A DNA stretch of 24,003 nucleotides from CAIVPM01 sp964615145 (GTDB lineage Bacteria > Bacteroidota > Bacteroidia > Chitinophagales > Chitinophagaceae): positions 1 through 24,003 of the forward strand of contig CAZTOP010000045.1 of NCBI GenBank assembly GCA_964615145.1. The letters are read 5' to 3'. Every line of letters starts with the position of its first letter. Position 1 is the first letter of the stretch. Made by a program: the position numbers and the translations under genes. This document shows positions 1 to 7,516 of the stretch, in pieces. The notes below the pieces were generated by a model. It was not told the origin of the DNA. It did no database searches and saw only the letters and a program-made list of their open reading frames with translations.

Positions 1-394
1 CTTCAAAAATGGTTACATATAATCTTTCCTTATCAAGTTTGTAAACTTCTGTCAATAATTCCCAACTCCAGGCAATGGCTTCTTTTTTAAAATAATCGCC
101 AAAACTCCAGTTACCAAGCATTTCAAACATTGTATGATGATACGTATCAACACCAACTTCTTCAAGGTCATTGTGCTTGCCACTTACACGTAAACATTTT
201 TGGGTATCAGCAATTCGTGGATTGGCAGGTGTTCCATTTCCTAGAAAATAATCTTTGAACTGATTCATTCCTGCATTGGTGAACAATAACGTTGGGTCAT
301 TTTTTACTACTATTGGTGCAGAAGGAACAATTTGATGTCCTTTACTTTTAAAAAAGTCTAAATATGCCTGTCTAATTTCAGCAGAAGTCATCAT
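1..394 (-). CDS. alaS: Alanyl-tRNA synthetase, N-terminal part (cut by window edge)
   Basis: Charges tRNA-Ala with alanine in the cytoplasm (class II synthetase). About 130 of the usual ~870 residues are in the window. Reverse translation starts MTSAEIRQAYLDFF, then shows PTLLFTNAGMNQFKDYF, the TQKCLRVSGKHNDLEEVG stretch and HHTMFEMLGNWSFGDYFK. These are the conserved motif 1 and neighbouring catalytic-domain signatures of AlaRS. Two adjacent ATG codons (394 and 391) can start the gene; MTSAEIR from 391 is the usual family start. It is divergent from gcvT; an exact TAnnTTTG box at 484-477 on this strand would give a leader of roughly 75 bases. Identification is secure from the motifs; the rest of the protein lies outside the window. 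Confidence 0.97.
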   Translation of the reverse strand, partial: MMTSAEIRQAYLDFFKSKGHQIVPSAPIVVKNDPTLLFTNAGMNQFKDYFLGNGTPANPRIADTQKCLRVSGKHNDLEEVGVDTYHHTMFEMLGNWSFGDYFKKEAIAWSWELLTEVYKLDKERLYVTIFE

Positions 395-453
395 ATAATT
401 AGTAATTAGGTTGTTTTATTTTCAATAAAAAAATATTAAAACTAACAACCGTT

Positions 454-461
454 TATATTTG
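454..461 (+). promoter_or_regulatory. TAnnTTTG -7 box for gcvT
   Basis: TATATTTG matches the Bacteroidota sigma-ABfr -7 consensus TAnnTTTG exactly. No clear TTTG -33 element is seen at the expected 19-21 base spacing. Transcription would start near 468 and leave a leader of about 90 bases before gcvT. Confidence 0.55.
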
Positions 462-476
462 CGTTTTTAATGACGG

Positions 477-484
477 CAAATATA
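477..484 (-). promoter_or_regulatory. TAnnTTTG -7 box for alaS
   Basis: On the minus strand this reads TATATTTG, the same box as at 454-461 and facing it. The predicted start near 470 nearly abuts the predicted gcvT start, so each promoter's upstream half lies inside the other transcript's leader. No good -33 element is visible. Confidence 0.5.
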
Positions 485-560
485 AAGGAATGAACTTGTG
501 CTACATCTAACTTGCTTGTTTCCGTTTCACTAATATTATCAGATTTCTTATTTAAAAACA

Positions 561-1646
561 ATGAAAAATACACCCTTCACACACAAACACATTGAATTGG
601 GAGCCAAAATGGCTGAATTTGCAGGTTATAACATGCCTATTAGTTACACAGGAATTAACGATGAGCATTTTGCAGTACGCAATAGTGTTGGCGTTTTTGA
701 TGTAAGTCATATGGGTGAATTCATTTTAAAAGGAGATGGAGCATTAGATTTAATTCAACGTGTTACAAGTAATGATGCCAGTAAATTAACAGATGGAAAA
801 GCACAATACAGTTGTTTGCCAAATGAAAATGGTGGTATTGTTGATGATTTACTTGTTTATTGTATAGAAGCCAACAAAGTTTATATGCTAGTTGTAAATG
901 CCAGCAATATTGAAAAAGACTGGAATTGGATTAGCAAACACAATACTGGCAATGTTGAAATGCATAATGTGAGTGATAAAACCTGTTTGTTGGCCATTCA
1001 GGGTCCAAATGCAACAAAAGCATTACAAACATTGACAGATATGGATATTATGAACCTTAAATATTACACTTTTACAAAAGGTGTTTTTGCTGGTGTTGAT
1101 AATGTTTTGGTAAGTGCAACTGGTTATACTGGAGCTGGCGGTGTTGAGATTTATTTTAGAGATGAAAATGATAATGCCAACAAAATATGGGATGCCATTT
1201 TCGAAGCAGGAAAATCATATAATATTAAACCAATTGGTTTGGGAGCAAGAGATACACTTCGTTTAGAAATGGGCTTTTGCTTGTATGGAAATGATATAGA
1301 CGATACAACATCTCCACTGGAAGCTGGATTAGGCTGGATTACCAAGTTTACGAAAGACTTTACATCAAAAGCAATATTCGAGCAGCAAAAAGCTGATGGT
1401 GTTAAACGCAAATTAGTAGGTTTTGAAATGATTGACAGAGGAATTCCTCGTCACGACTACTTAATTAAAGATGCTGAAGGAAATACCATTGGAAAAGTTT
1501 GTAGTGGCACACAAAGTCCAAGTTTAAACAAGGCAATTGGTTTGGGTTATGTTGCCATAGAACATACTCTAATTGATGGCGATATTTTTATTGAAATTAG
1601 AAATAATCTTGTAAAAGCTAAAGTTGTTAAAATTCCTTTTGTATAG
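561..1646 (+). CDS. gcvT: Glycine cleavage system T protein (aminomethyltransferase)
   Basis: Transfers the methylene group from aminomethyl-lipoyl H protein to tetrahydrofolate, releasing ammonia, in cytoplasmic glycine cleavage. The protein has 361 residues, normal for GcvT. Visible signatures are GVFDVSHMGEF (44-54), GGIVDDLLVY (91-100, holding the conserved catalytic-site Asp pair D95/D96), LLAIQGPNA, SATGYTGAGGVEIYF and the long conserved PIGLGARDTLRLEMG stretch leading to SPLEAGLGW. The C-terminal GCV_T_C barrel region follows and contains KLVGFEM and IGKVCSGTQSPSLNKAIGLGYV. It stands alone: no gcvH or gcvP is adjacent, as is common in Bacteroidota. The ATG at 561 has no Shine-Dalgarno sequence, in line with its neighbours. 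It is followed by a rho-independent terminator. Confidence 0.97.
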   Translation: MKNTPFTHKHIELGAKMAEFAGYNMPISYTGINDEHFAVRNSVGVFDVSHMGEFILKGDGALDLIQRVTSNDASKLTDGKAQYSCLPNENGGIVDDLLVYCIEANKVYMLVVNASNIEKDWNWISKHNTGNVEMHNVSDKTCLLAIQGPNATKALQTLTDMDIMNLKYYTFTKGVFAGVDNVLVSATGYTGAGGVEIYFRDENDNANKIWDAIFEAGKSYNIKPIGLGARDTLRLEMGFCLYGNDIDDTTSPLEAGLGWITKFTKDFTSKAIFEQQKADGVKRKLVGFEMIDRGIPRHDYLIKDAEGNTIGKVCSGTQSPSLNKAIGLGYVAIEHTLIDGDIFIEIRNNLVKAKVVKIPFV

Positions 1647-1666
1647 AATTTACTCAAAATAGGCTT

Positions 1667-1695
1667 AAGGTAGATGACAACATCTGCCTTTTTTT
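1667..1695 (+). terminator. Rho-independent terminator after gcvT
   Basis: AAGGTAGATG and CATCTGCCTT pair as a 10-bp stem with one G-U wobble around the loop ACAA, and the 3' arm runs into a seven-T tract. It lies about 20 bases past the gcvT stop codon and separates gcvT from suhB. Confidence 0.85.
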
Positions 1696-1747
1696 GTTTA
1701 AAAATTACAGATTACAAAGTTTAAATGCCTAGTCTTTCTGTCTCTTT

Positions 1748-1755
1748 TATATTTG
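1748..1755 (+). promoter_or_regulatory. TAnnTTTG -7 box directly before suhB (leaderless)
   Basis: TATATTTG ends four bases before the ATG at 1760 (TATATTTG-CACA-ATG). Transcription should begin at or next to the A of the start codon, giving a leaderless mRNA. No convincing -33 TTTG is seen. The same four-base spacing recurs before holA and the TetR gene. Confidence 0.65.
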
Positions 1756-1759
1756 CACA

Positions 1760-2536
1760 ATGTTAAAAAATACACTAATTAAAGCAGCAGAGGCAGCTGC
1801 AAAAATCCTAAAAGAAAATTTCGACAAAACTTATACCATTTCGAATAAAGAAGGAATGAACAATCTTGTTACAGAGATTGATCATAAAAGTGAAGAGGCA
1901 ATTATTAATATTATAAAAGCCGATTACCCTGATCATTTTATTTTAAGTGAAGAAGTTGGAGCAATAGTTCAGGACAGTGAATATAAATGGATTATTGACC
2001 CTATAGATGGAACTGTAAATTATGCAAATGGAATACCAATTTGTTGTGTGAGCATCGGTGTTGAACGTGCTGGAAAAATGGAATTAGGAGCCGTTTACAA
2101 TCCTTTTATTAATGAGTTCTTCTTCGCTCAGCGTGGATTTGGAGCAACTTTGAACGAAAAAAAAATTAGTGTTACCCAAAGAACAGAAGTAATAAAAAGT
2201 TGTTTAGTTACCGGATTTCCTTATACATACGTTAATGAACCAAACGGACCTTTGCAAGTGTTTGAAAAATTTATTCGTAAAGGAATTCCTGTTCGCAGAT
2301 TAGGAAGTGCTGCTATAGATTTATGCTGGGTAGCAGCAGGAAGATTTGATGGTTTTTATGAACATCAATTGAGTGCCTGGGATAGTGCAGCAGGATTTAT
2401 TATAGTTGAAGAAGCGGGTGGAAAAGTAACCAATTTAAAAGGTGATCCTTACAATCCCTATCAGCCAGGGTTAATTGCAACCAATGGTTTAATACACGAT
2501 GAAATTGTTAGAATTGTAAATGGAGGAGAGATATAG
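1760..2536 (+). CDS. suhB: Inositol-monophosphatase family phosphatase (SuhB-like)
   Basis: Mg2+-dependent phosphatase of the IMPase/FIG superfamily, most likely hydrolysing inositol-1-phosphate or a related sugar phosphate in the cytoplasm. At 258 residues it has the family length. The metal-site residues are in place: E64-E65 in ILSEEVGA, the signature DPIDGTVNYANGIP starting at D80 (D80, D83, G84, T85), and the second signature WDSAAGFIIVEEAGG with W207-D208. The start at 1760 follows from the promoter box four bases upstream. It may be transcribed with thiL and murI downstream, although a 460-base insert with its own gene lies between. The family is certain; the exact substrate (inositol phosphate, or PAP as in CysQ) is not. 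SuhB is favoured because the gene is not near sulfate-assimilation genes. Confidence 0.9.
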   Translation: MLKNTLIKAAEAAAKILKENFDKTYTISNKEGMNNLVTEIDHKSEEAIINIIKADYPDHFILSEEVGAIVQDSEYKWIIDPIDGTVNYANGIPICCVSIGVERAGKMELGAVYNPFINEFFFAQRGFGATLNEKKISVTQRTEVIKSCLVTGFPYTYVNEPNGPLQVFEKFIRKGIPVRRLGSAAIDLCWVAAGRFDGFYEHQLSAWDSAAGFIIVEEAGGKVTNLKGDPYNPYQPGLIATNGLIHDEIVRIVNGGEI

Positions 2537-2552
2537 TATGTGTGATGTTTGG

Positions 2553-2989
2553 TGTAAGTTGTACGATGTATATTAATTAAAATATTCATGAGTATGGATG
2601 CGGAAGAAATGAAAATGCGTACCAAGCAATTCGCAATTAATGTTGGCAAATTTGTACTTTCTTTAGACAAAAATGAAATTAATAGAAATTACAGCAATCA
2701 AATCATTCGTTCAAGTTCATCTGTTGCAGCAAATTACAGAGCTGTAAGAAGAGCAAAGTCGAGAGCAGACTTTATAAATAAGCTAAAGATTGTGGAAGAA
2801 GAATTAGATGAAAGTCTTTTCTTTCTAGAGTTACTTTTAGAGTTTAACACAGATAAAAATGAAGCGATACAAAACATTTATAACGAAGGAGAAGTTTTAT
2901 TGAAGATAATAGTTGCGACTATAAATACAACAAGAAATAAATAAAAAAGTAGTACTAAACATCGTACACCTTACATCTAAAATCGTACA
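2553..2989. repeat. Inverted-repeat-framed cassette around the four-helix-bundle gene
   Basis: The left arm 2553-2569 and right arm 2959-2975 are reverse complements over 17 bp with a single mismatch. The core word TGTACGAT occurs at 2560-2567 (plus) and, in reverse complement, at 2960-2968 and again at 2982-2989. The arms enclose exactly one gene (2588-2944), and the element fills the whole space between the suhB stop (2536) and the thiL start (2997). The layout resembles intervening-sequence elements of 23S rRNA, which encode the same protein family and close into a long stem. Mobility is inferred; no target duplication could be identified. Confidence 0.65.
2588..2944 (+). CDS. Four-helix-bundle protein (S23 / 23S rRNA IVS family)
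   Basis: Small helical protein of 118 residues. The pattern matches the TIGR02436 / pfam05635 family: an N-terminal helix (TKQFAINVGKFVLSL), then NYSNQIIRSSSSVAANYREA-like text (here NYSNQIIRSSSSVAANYRAV), then RADFINKLKIVEEELDESLFFLELLLE. Members are encoded in intervening sequences of 23S rRNA genes and as scattered orphan genes in Bacteroidota; a biochemical role has not been established. The related Avd protein of diversity-generating retroelements forms a pentameric barrel, but no reverse transcriptase is present here. The gene interrupts an otherwise metabolic gene row and is enclosed by an inverted repeat. Internal ATGs at 2594, 2609 and 2615 could also serve as starts. Confidence 0.88.
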   Translation: MSMDAEEMKMRTKQFAINVGKFVLSLDKNEINRNYSNQIIRSSSSVAANYRAVRRAKSRADFINKLKIVEEELDESLFFLELLLEFNTDKNEAIQNIYNEGEVLLKIIVATINTTRNK

Positions 2990-2996
2990 TCAAATT

Positions 2997-4019
2997 ATGG
3001 AACGTACAGAAATAGAAACATTAGGAGAATTTGGTTTGATAGAACATTTAACCAAAAATTTTGAAATAAAGAACGCCTCAACCATTCAAAGTGTTGGAGA
3101 CGATGCAGCAGTGATTGATCACTTTGGTAAGCAAACTGTAATTACAACAGATTTATTGATTGAAGGAATCCACTTTGACTTGATGTACACACCACTAAAG
3201 CATTTGGGCTATAAAAGTGTTGTAGTAAATGTGAGTGATGTTTATGCAATGAATGCAACGCCAACTCAAATAACAATGAGTATTGGTTTAAGCAATAAAA
3301 TTAGCTTAGAAGCTATTGACGAATTTTATGAAGGTGTTTATGCAGCTTGCGAAAAATATGGTGTAGATTTAGTTGGAGGCGATACAACATCGTCTCAAAA
3401 AGGATTTATCATCTCTGTTACAGCCATTGGAGAAGTAACCCCTGATAAATTCGTAAAAAGAAGTACTGCTCAAAAAGGGGATTTGATTTGTGTGAGTGGC
3501 TTTTTAGGTGGAGCTTTTTTAGGCCTCACTTTAATGGAAAGAGAGAAAAGAATTTATCTTGAAAATCCACAAATTCAGCCCGACCTTGAAGGAGAAGATT
3601 ATATAGTTGGAAGGTTATTAAAACCAGAAGCTAGAAAAGATATTATAGAATTTTTAGCAACAAATGAAATCACTCCAACAAGTATGATGGATGTGAGTGA
3701 TGGATTAAGTAGCGAGGTTTTGCATATAAGCAAACAAAGTAATCTGGGTTGCAGATTATACGAAGAAAAAATTCCTATTCATCCAGCTGCAAAGCAAGCT
3801 GCATTTAAGTTTGGGCTAGATGCTACAATTTGTGCTTTGAGTGGCGGCGAAGATTATGAACTTATCTTCACCATTAAACAAGAAGATTATGAGAAAATAA
3901 CACTGAGTGAAGAAATTAGTGTAATTGGTTATATGGCTGAGCTTGAAGAAGGGTGCAAGATTATTACTAAAGGTGGAAGTACTCACAACATTGAAGCTCA
4001 GGGCTGGAAAGCATTTTAA
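2997..4019 (+). CDS. thiL: Thiamine-monophosphate kinase
   Basis: Phosphorylates thiamine monophosphate to the cofactor thiamine diphosphate with ATP, the last step of thiamine synthesis. The 340 residues fit the family. Conserved elements in order are LGEFGLIEHL (9-18), GDDAAVI (34-40), TTDLLIEGIHFDL (50-62), the NVSDVYAMNATP segment (78-89), VGGDTT (126-131), DVSDGLSSE (232-240) and GGEDYELIFT (283-292). The Asp-rich loops bind Mg2+ and nucleotide in the PurM-like fold. The ATG at 2997 lies 21 bases after the right arm of the upstream cassette. murI starts 9 bases after the stop, so thiL, murI and the next gene form an operon. Confidence 0.96.
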   Translation: MERTEIETLGEFGLIEHLTKNFEIKNASTIQSVGDDAAVIDHFGKQTVITTDLLIEGIHFDLMYTPLKHLGYKSVVVNVSDVYAMNATPTQITMSIGLSNKISLEAIDEFYEGVYAACEKYGVDLVGGDTTSSQKGFIISVTAIGEVTPDKFVKRSTAQKGDLICVSGFLGGAFLGLTLMEREKRIYLENPQIQPDLEGEDYIVGRLLKPEARKDIIEFLATNEITPTSMMDVSDGLSSEVLHISKQSNLGCRLYEEKIPIHPAAKQAAFKFGLDATICALSGGEDYELIFTIKQEDYEKITLSEEISVIGYMAELEEGCKIITKGGSTHNIEAQGWKAF

Positions 4020-4028
4020 ATATATTGT

Positions 4029-4853
4029 ATGCAAACTGCTGGTTCAATAGGTGTATTTGATAGTGGTTACGGAGGGCTGACTGTTTTAAAAGAAATTGTT
4101 AAGCTTCTTCCACAGTATAATTATGTTTACCTGGGCGATAATGCTCGCGCTCCTTATGGTAACAGAAGCTTTGAAACTGTCCATCAGTACACAAAAGAAT
4201 GTGTTGATTGGTTTTTTAATCAAGGCTGTCACTTGGTAATATTGGCTTGCAATACTGCATCTGCAAAAGCTTTAAGAACCATTCAGCAAAAACATTTGCC
4301 AACTATTTCTGAAACAAAAAGAGTGTTAGGCGTTATTAGACCAACTGCAGAGGTAATTGGAAATTTCTCAACATCAAAACACGTTGGAGTTTTGGCAACA
4401 ACTGGCACTATTCAATCTGATTCTTATAAAATCGAAATCAATAAATTTTTTCCTGAAATACAAGTGCATCAACAAGCTTGCCCAATGTGGGTTCCGTTAA
4501 TTGAAAATAATGAACATAATAGTAAAGGAGCAGATTATTTTGTGAAAGAATATATCAATGCACTGGATAAGCAAAATCCAAATATTGATACTATTTTATT
4601 GGCTTGTACTCATTACCCATTATTGTTAGATAAGATTAAAGAATACACACCAATTGGAACAAAAATTATTACACAAGGAGAAATTGTTGCTAATAGTTTA
4701 ATTGATTATTTACAACGACACCCTGAAATTGAAAGCCTTTGTAGTAAAGGAAATGAGAGAAAATTTTATACCACGGATTCTATTGAAGATTTTAATCAAC
4801 ACGCATCTGTTTTTTATGGTGAAAATGTGCAATCAAAATTGGCAAGGTTTTAG
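4029..4853 (+). CDS. murI: Glutamate racemase
   Basis: Interconverts L- and D-glutamate without a cofactor and supplies D-Glu for peptidoglycan. The protein has 274 residues. The substrate loop IGVFDSGYGGLTVL (7-20, with D11 and S12), YLGDNARAPYG (34-44), the first catalytic cysteine in LACNTASA (C74) and the second in LACTHYPLL (C193, next to H195) are all intact. It lies 9 bases after thiL and 20 bases before the epimerase gene, in one apparent transcription unit. The gene looks complete and functional. Confidence 0.96.
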   Translation: MQTAGSIGVFDSGYGGLTVLKEIVKLLPQYNYVYLGDNARAPYGNRSFETVHQYTKECVDWFFNQGCHLVILACNTASAKALRTIQQKHLPTISETKRVLGVIRPTAEVIGNFSTSKHVGVLATTGTIQSDSYKIEINKFFPEIQVHQQACPMWVPLIENNEHNSKGADYFVKEYINALDKQNPNIDTILLACTHYPLLLDKIKEYTPIGTKIITQGEIVANSLIDYLQRHPEIESLCSKGNERKFYTTDSIEDFNQHASVFYGENVQSKLARF

Positions 4854-4873
4854 TAATTCAACAGAAAAAATAA

Positions 4874-5803
4874 ATGAAAAATATTCTTATAGCAGGTGGC
4901 ACTGGCTTGGTTGGTAAAAGATTAACAGAAATGTTATTGGATAAAGGATATAATATTACCATCTTAACAAGAACAGCAAATACAACTTCAACAAATCCAA
5001 ATATTTCTTTCGCTAATTGGGATACTGATAAACAAACAATAGACGAAAAAGCTGTTTCAAATGCTGATGCAATTGTTAATCTTGCTGGTGCAGGTGTGGC
5101 AGATAAGCGTTGGACTGTTGCCAGAAAAAAAGAGATTGTTGATAGCAGGGTAAATAGTGGAAGACTTATTGTTAATGCTTTGCAACGAATACCAAATAAT
5201 GTTAGCGTTGTTGTTAATGCAAGTGCTATTGGTTGGTATGCACCCAATCAAAATTCAAATAATACTTATCAAGAGGAAGAGCCTGCTAATACTGATTTTT
5301 TAGGTGATGCCTGTAAACAATGGGAGCAGAGTGTTCATCCAATTTCACTAACAAGGAAAAGATTAGTAAAACTTAGAATTGGAATTGTAATGAGTAAAAA
5401 TGGTGGAGCGTTGAAGGAATTTTTGAAGCCTTTAAAATTTGGAATATCTACAATTCTTGGTTCGGGCAAACAAAAAATTAGTTGGATTCATATTGATGAT
5501 TTATGCCGAATGTTTATTGCTGCTATTGAACAAGAAAATATAAATGGTGTTTATAATGCAGTAGCACCAATAGTTACAACTAATAGCAAGCTAAATATTG
5601 CTTTAGCTAAAAAACTAAGAGGCAAGTTTTATATACCCATTTTCGTTCCTAAGTTTATCTTGAAAATAGTGTTGGGTGAAATGAGTGTAGAGGTTTTAAA
5701 AAGCTCTGAAATATCTTGCAAAAAAATACACGATACAGGATTTCAATTTTTATATCCATCTATCGAAAGTGCTTTTGAACAAATATTTCAGAAAGAATTA
5801 TAA
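4874..5803 (+). CDS. TIGR01777 family epimerase / SDR39U1-like NAD(P)-binding protein
   Basis: Extended short-chain dehydrogenase-like protein of 309 residues, similar to YfcH. It has an N-terminal Rossmann loop AGGTGLVG (7-14), the family text NLAGAGVADKRWTVARKKEI (69-88), a SRVNSGRLIV segment and ASAIGWYAP. The C-terminal region (about 260-309) corresponds to the DUF1731 extension, with VLKSSEISCKKIHDTGFQFLYPSI. The substrate is unknown for the family, so no reaction is assigned. It is the last gene of the thiL-murI unit. Its stop codon overlaps the end of the convergent permease gene by six bases, leaving no room for a terminator between them. Confidence 0.9.
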   Translation: MKNILIAGGTGLVGKRLTEMLLDKGYNITILTRTANTTSTNPNISFANWDTDKQTIDEKAVSNADAIVNLAGAGVADKRWTVARKKEIVDSRVNSGRLIVNALQRIPNNVSVVVNASAIGWYAPNQNSNNTYQEEEPANTDFLGDACKQWEQSVHPISLTRKRLVKLRIGIVMSKNGGALKEFLKPLKFGISTILGSGKQKISWIHIDDLCRMFIAAIEQENINGVYNAVAPIVTTNSKLNIALAKKLRGKFYIPIFVPKFILKIVLGEMSVEVLKSSEISCKKIHDTGFQFLYPSIESAFEQIFQKEL

Positions 5804-6610
5804 GTCTTTTTTTTGGTTATGCTTAAAGCAAATAAACCAAACCAAAGTTGTAAGCAATATTGTTAATACAATATGCAAAGGAATCTCGTTTATTTTTTCT
5901 TCTACAACACTTTGAAGTTTTACTTTAAATTCTGGTCTTGGAATTAATCTATCTGAAATTTCAAAAGGAAAATACTTATAAATAGCGATTTTTTTGTAGT
6001 TAAGATAATTGGTGATAATATTTTCGATGACTACCGAGTAGATTAAAAAAACACCCAATGCAAGAAAAGATTTTTTTATAAAATACCCTGCTAGAAAAGC
6101 TAATGATAATTGTGCAAAAGTTTGAAGTAGGAATAGAGGGATATAGTAAAGTTGTTCTGCCCATCTATAAAATGTAGTACTGTCTGCAATTACAGCAAAA
6201 CTGAGTGTTACAGCCACATACACTACTGTTACAATTACAGAAATAATAGCAACATCTATTAATTTGCTCGCAATAAATTGATTCCTGCTCCAACCATCAA
6301 TAATGTTCTGACGATTCGTTTTAAAACTATATTCGTTATTGATCAACATTATTACAAGCACTGCTGGAATCATTACAAACACAGATGAAAAATATGCAAC
6401 AGATTGCCAAGCATCTGGAAATGCAAATGGATTGCCAAGCAAAGCTTTAACAACCTGTGCTGCCATTTCTTTTGAATTGGCAACAGATCTATAAATTCCT
6501 AAAAACATTGAATTAACTCCAGGATATGATATAGCTACGATACCAAGCATCCACCAAAATGCTGGATATTTTTTTATTTTCAGCCACTCTATTTTTAATA
6601 ATGATAGCAT
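5798..6610 (-). CDS. ABC-2 type transporter permease
   Basis: Integral membrane subunit of 270 residues with about six hydrophobic segments. The first is near residues 15-37 (FWWMLGIVAISYPG), followed by one with IPAVLVIMLINNEYSF, a pair around VAIISVIVTVVYVAVTLSF and LLQTFAQLSLAFLAGYF, then ALGVFLIYSVVIENII, and the last near the C-terminus (VLTILLTTLVWFICF). The N-terminal LLKIEWLKIKKYPAFW and NNEYSFKTNRQNIIDGWSR are typical of ABC-2 permeases paired with BcrA-type ATPases. It lies five bases downstream of the ATPase gene in the same operon. The substrate is not evident; peptides, lipids or antibiotics are usual for the class. Confidence 0.85.
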   Translation of the reverse strand: MLSLLKIEWLKIKKYPAFWWMLGIVAISYPGVNSMFLGIYRSVANSKEMAAQVVKALLGNPFAFPDAWQSVAYFSSVFVMIPAVLVIMLINNEYSFKTNRQNIIDGWSRNQFIASKLIDVAIISVIVTVVYVAVTLSFAVIADSTTFYRWAEQLYYIPLFLLQTFAQLSLAFLAGYFIKKSFLALGVFLIYSVVIENIITNYLNYKKIAIYKYFPFEISDRLIPRPEFKVKLQSVVEEKINEIPLHIVLTILLTTLVWFICFKHNQKKDL

Positions 6611-6615
6611 ATTTT

Positions 6616-7512
6616 TTAGTCGTTTGTAAGTTCAAAAAATTTAGTTTCTAAACTTTTTCTTTTTTGTTGAATATGAGAAAGCACAATATTTTTTTCAAAA
6701 CAAAACTTGTTTATATTGGCTGTGTTTGCTTTACCAATGGGAAAGCTTATTTCAACAGTTGAATCGGTTTTTACAATAGCAGTAACGTTTTCAAAATTTC
6801 TTAAAGCATTAAATAATTCATTAATGTTATCACTACTTAATTCAATCATATCTTCCTGAGATAAAATTTCATTTACTGTTCCTGTTGTTATTAATTCCCC
6901 CTTTTTTAAAATGGCCACGTGGGTGCAAACTTTTTCAACTTCATCCAACAAATGACTAGCCATTATTATTGTTATACCTTCTTTCGCAAGTCGTTTGATA
7001 AGTTCTCTTATTTCTAAAATACCTACTGGATCTAAACCATTTGTTGGTTCATCTAAAACAATGATTTTTGGATTGCCTAATAATGCTGCAGCAATGGCAA
7101 GTCTTTGCTTCATACCAAGGCTAAAAGTCTTGAATTTACTATTTCTGCGTTCAAATAAATTTACAAGTTTTAAGACGTTTTCAATATCATCGCTGTTGCC
7201 CCTTTTACTTATTGCCTGGGTTATTTTTAAATTATCAATAGCTGACAAATAATGATAAAAATTGGGAGTTTCCAGTAAAGTTCCAATTTGATTTCTAACA
7301 TTATCATTGTTGGTGCTACCAAGCCAAGAGTAACTACCAGAGTCGGCTTTGAGAATATCTAAAATAATTCCAAGTGTAGTAGTTTTGCCACTTCCATTGG
7401 GTCCTAATATTCCAAAAATAGAGCCTTGTGGTATGTTAAACGAAACTCCATTAAGGGCTTGAACATTGCCATATTTTTTATAAAAATTATTAATACTTAA
7501 TACAGGGTTCAT
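6616..7512 (-). CDS. ABC transporter ATP-binding protein, BcrA-like
   Basis: Cytoplasmic ATPase of 298 residues. Walker A is GPNGSGKT (37-44), the signature is FSLGMKQR (130-137), Walker B is IIVLDEP (150-156), the D-loop GLDP follows, and the H-loop is H187 in MASHLLDE. The Q-loop region reads IGTLLETPNFYHYLS with Glu where Gln is usual. That text is characteristic of the bacitracin/lantibiotic-immunity (BcrA, LanF) group of exporters. The last ~80 residues form the usual poorly conserved C-terminal domain. It lies between the GH5 gene (4 bases) and the permease (5 bases). With a single permease it would work as a dimer of each subunit. The exported substrate is unknown. Confidence 0.92.
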   Translation of the reverse strand: MNPVLSINNFYKKYGNVQALNGVSFNIPQGSIFGILGPNGSGKTTTLGIILDILKADSGSYSWLGSTNNDNVRNQIGTLLETPNFYHYLSAIDNLKITQAISKRGNSDDIENVLKLVNLFERRNSKFKTFSLGMKQRLAIAAALLGNPKIIVLDEPTNGLDPVGILEIRELIKRLAKEGITIIMASHLLDEVEKVCTHVAILKKGELITTGTVNEILSQEDMIELSSDNINELFNALRNFENVTAIVKTDSTVEISFPIGKANTANINKFCFEKNIVLSHIQQKRKSLETKFFELTND

Positions 7513-7516
7513 TTTG

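Larger units (their letters stand above)
452..486. repeat. Perfect 11-bp inverted repeat carrying two facing promoter boxes
   Basis: The arms 452-462 (TTTATATTTGC) and 476-486 (GCAAATATAAA) are exact reverse complements around a 13-base centre. Each arm contains a TATATTTG box. The element lies in the middle of the alaS-gcvT intergenic region. It could be simply two facing promoters, an operator, or both. Confidence 0.75.

Noticed and set aside
2157..2165. Run of nine A residues inside suhB as a phase-variation tract
   Set aside because: The run encodes Glu-Lys-Lys in a normal family context in AT-rich DNA; there is no sign of frame disruption and suhB is a housekeeping gene.
2588..2944. Four-helix-bundle gene as the Avd accessory of a diversity-generating retroelement
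   Set aside because: No reverse transcriptase, template repeat or variable repeat is visible around it; the flanking inverted repeat fits the IVS type better.
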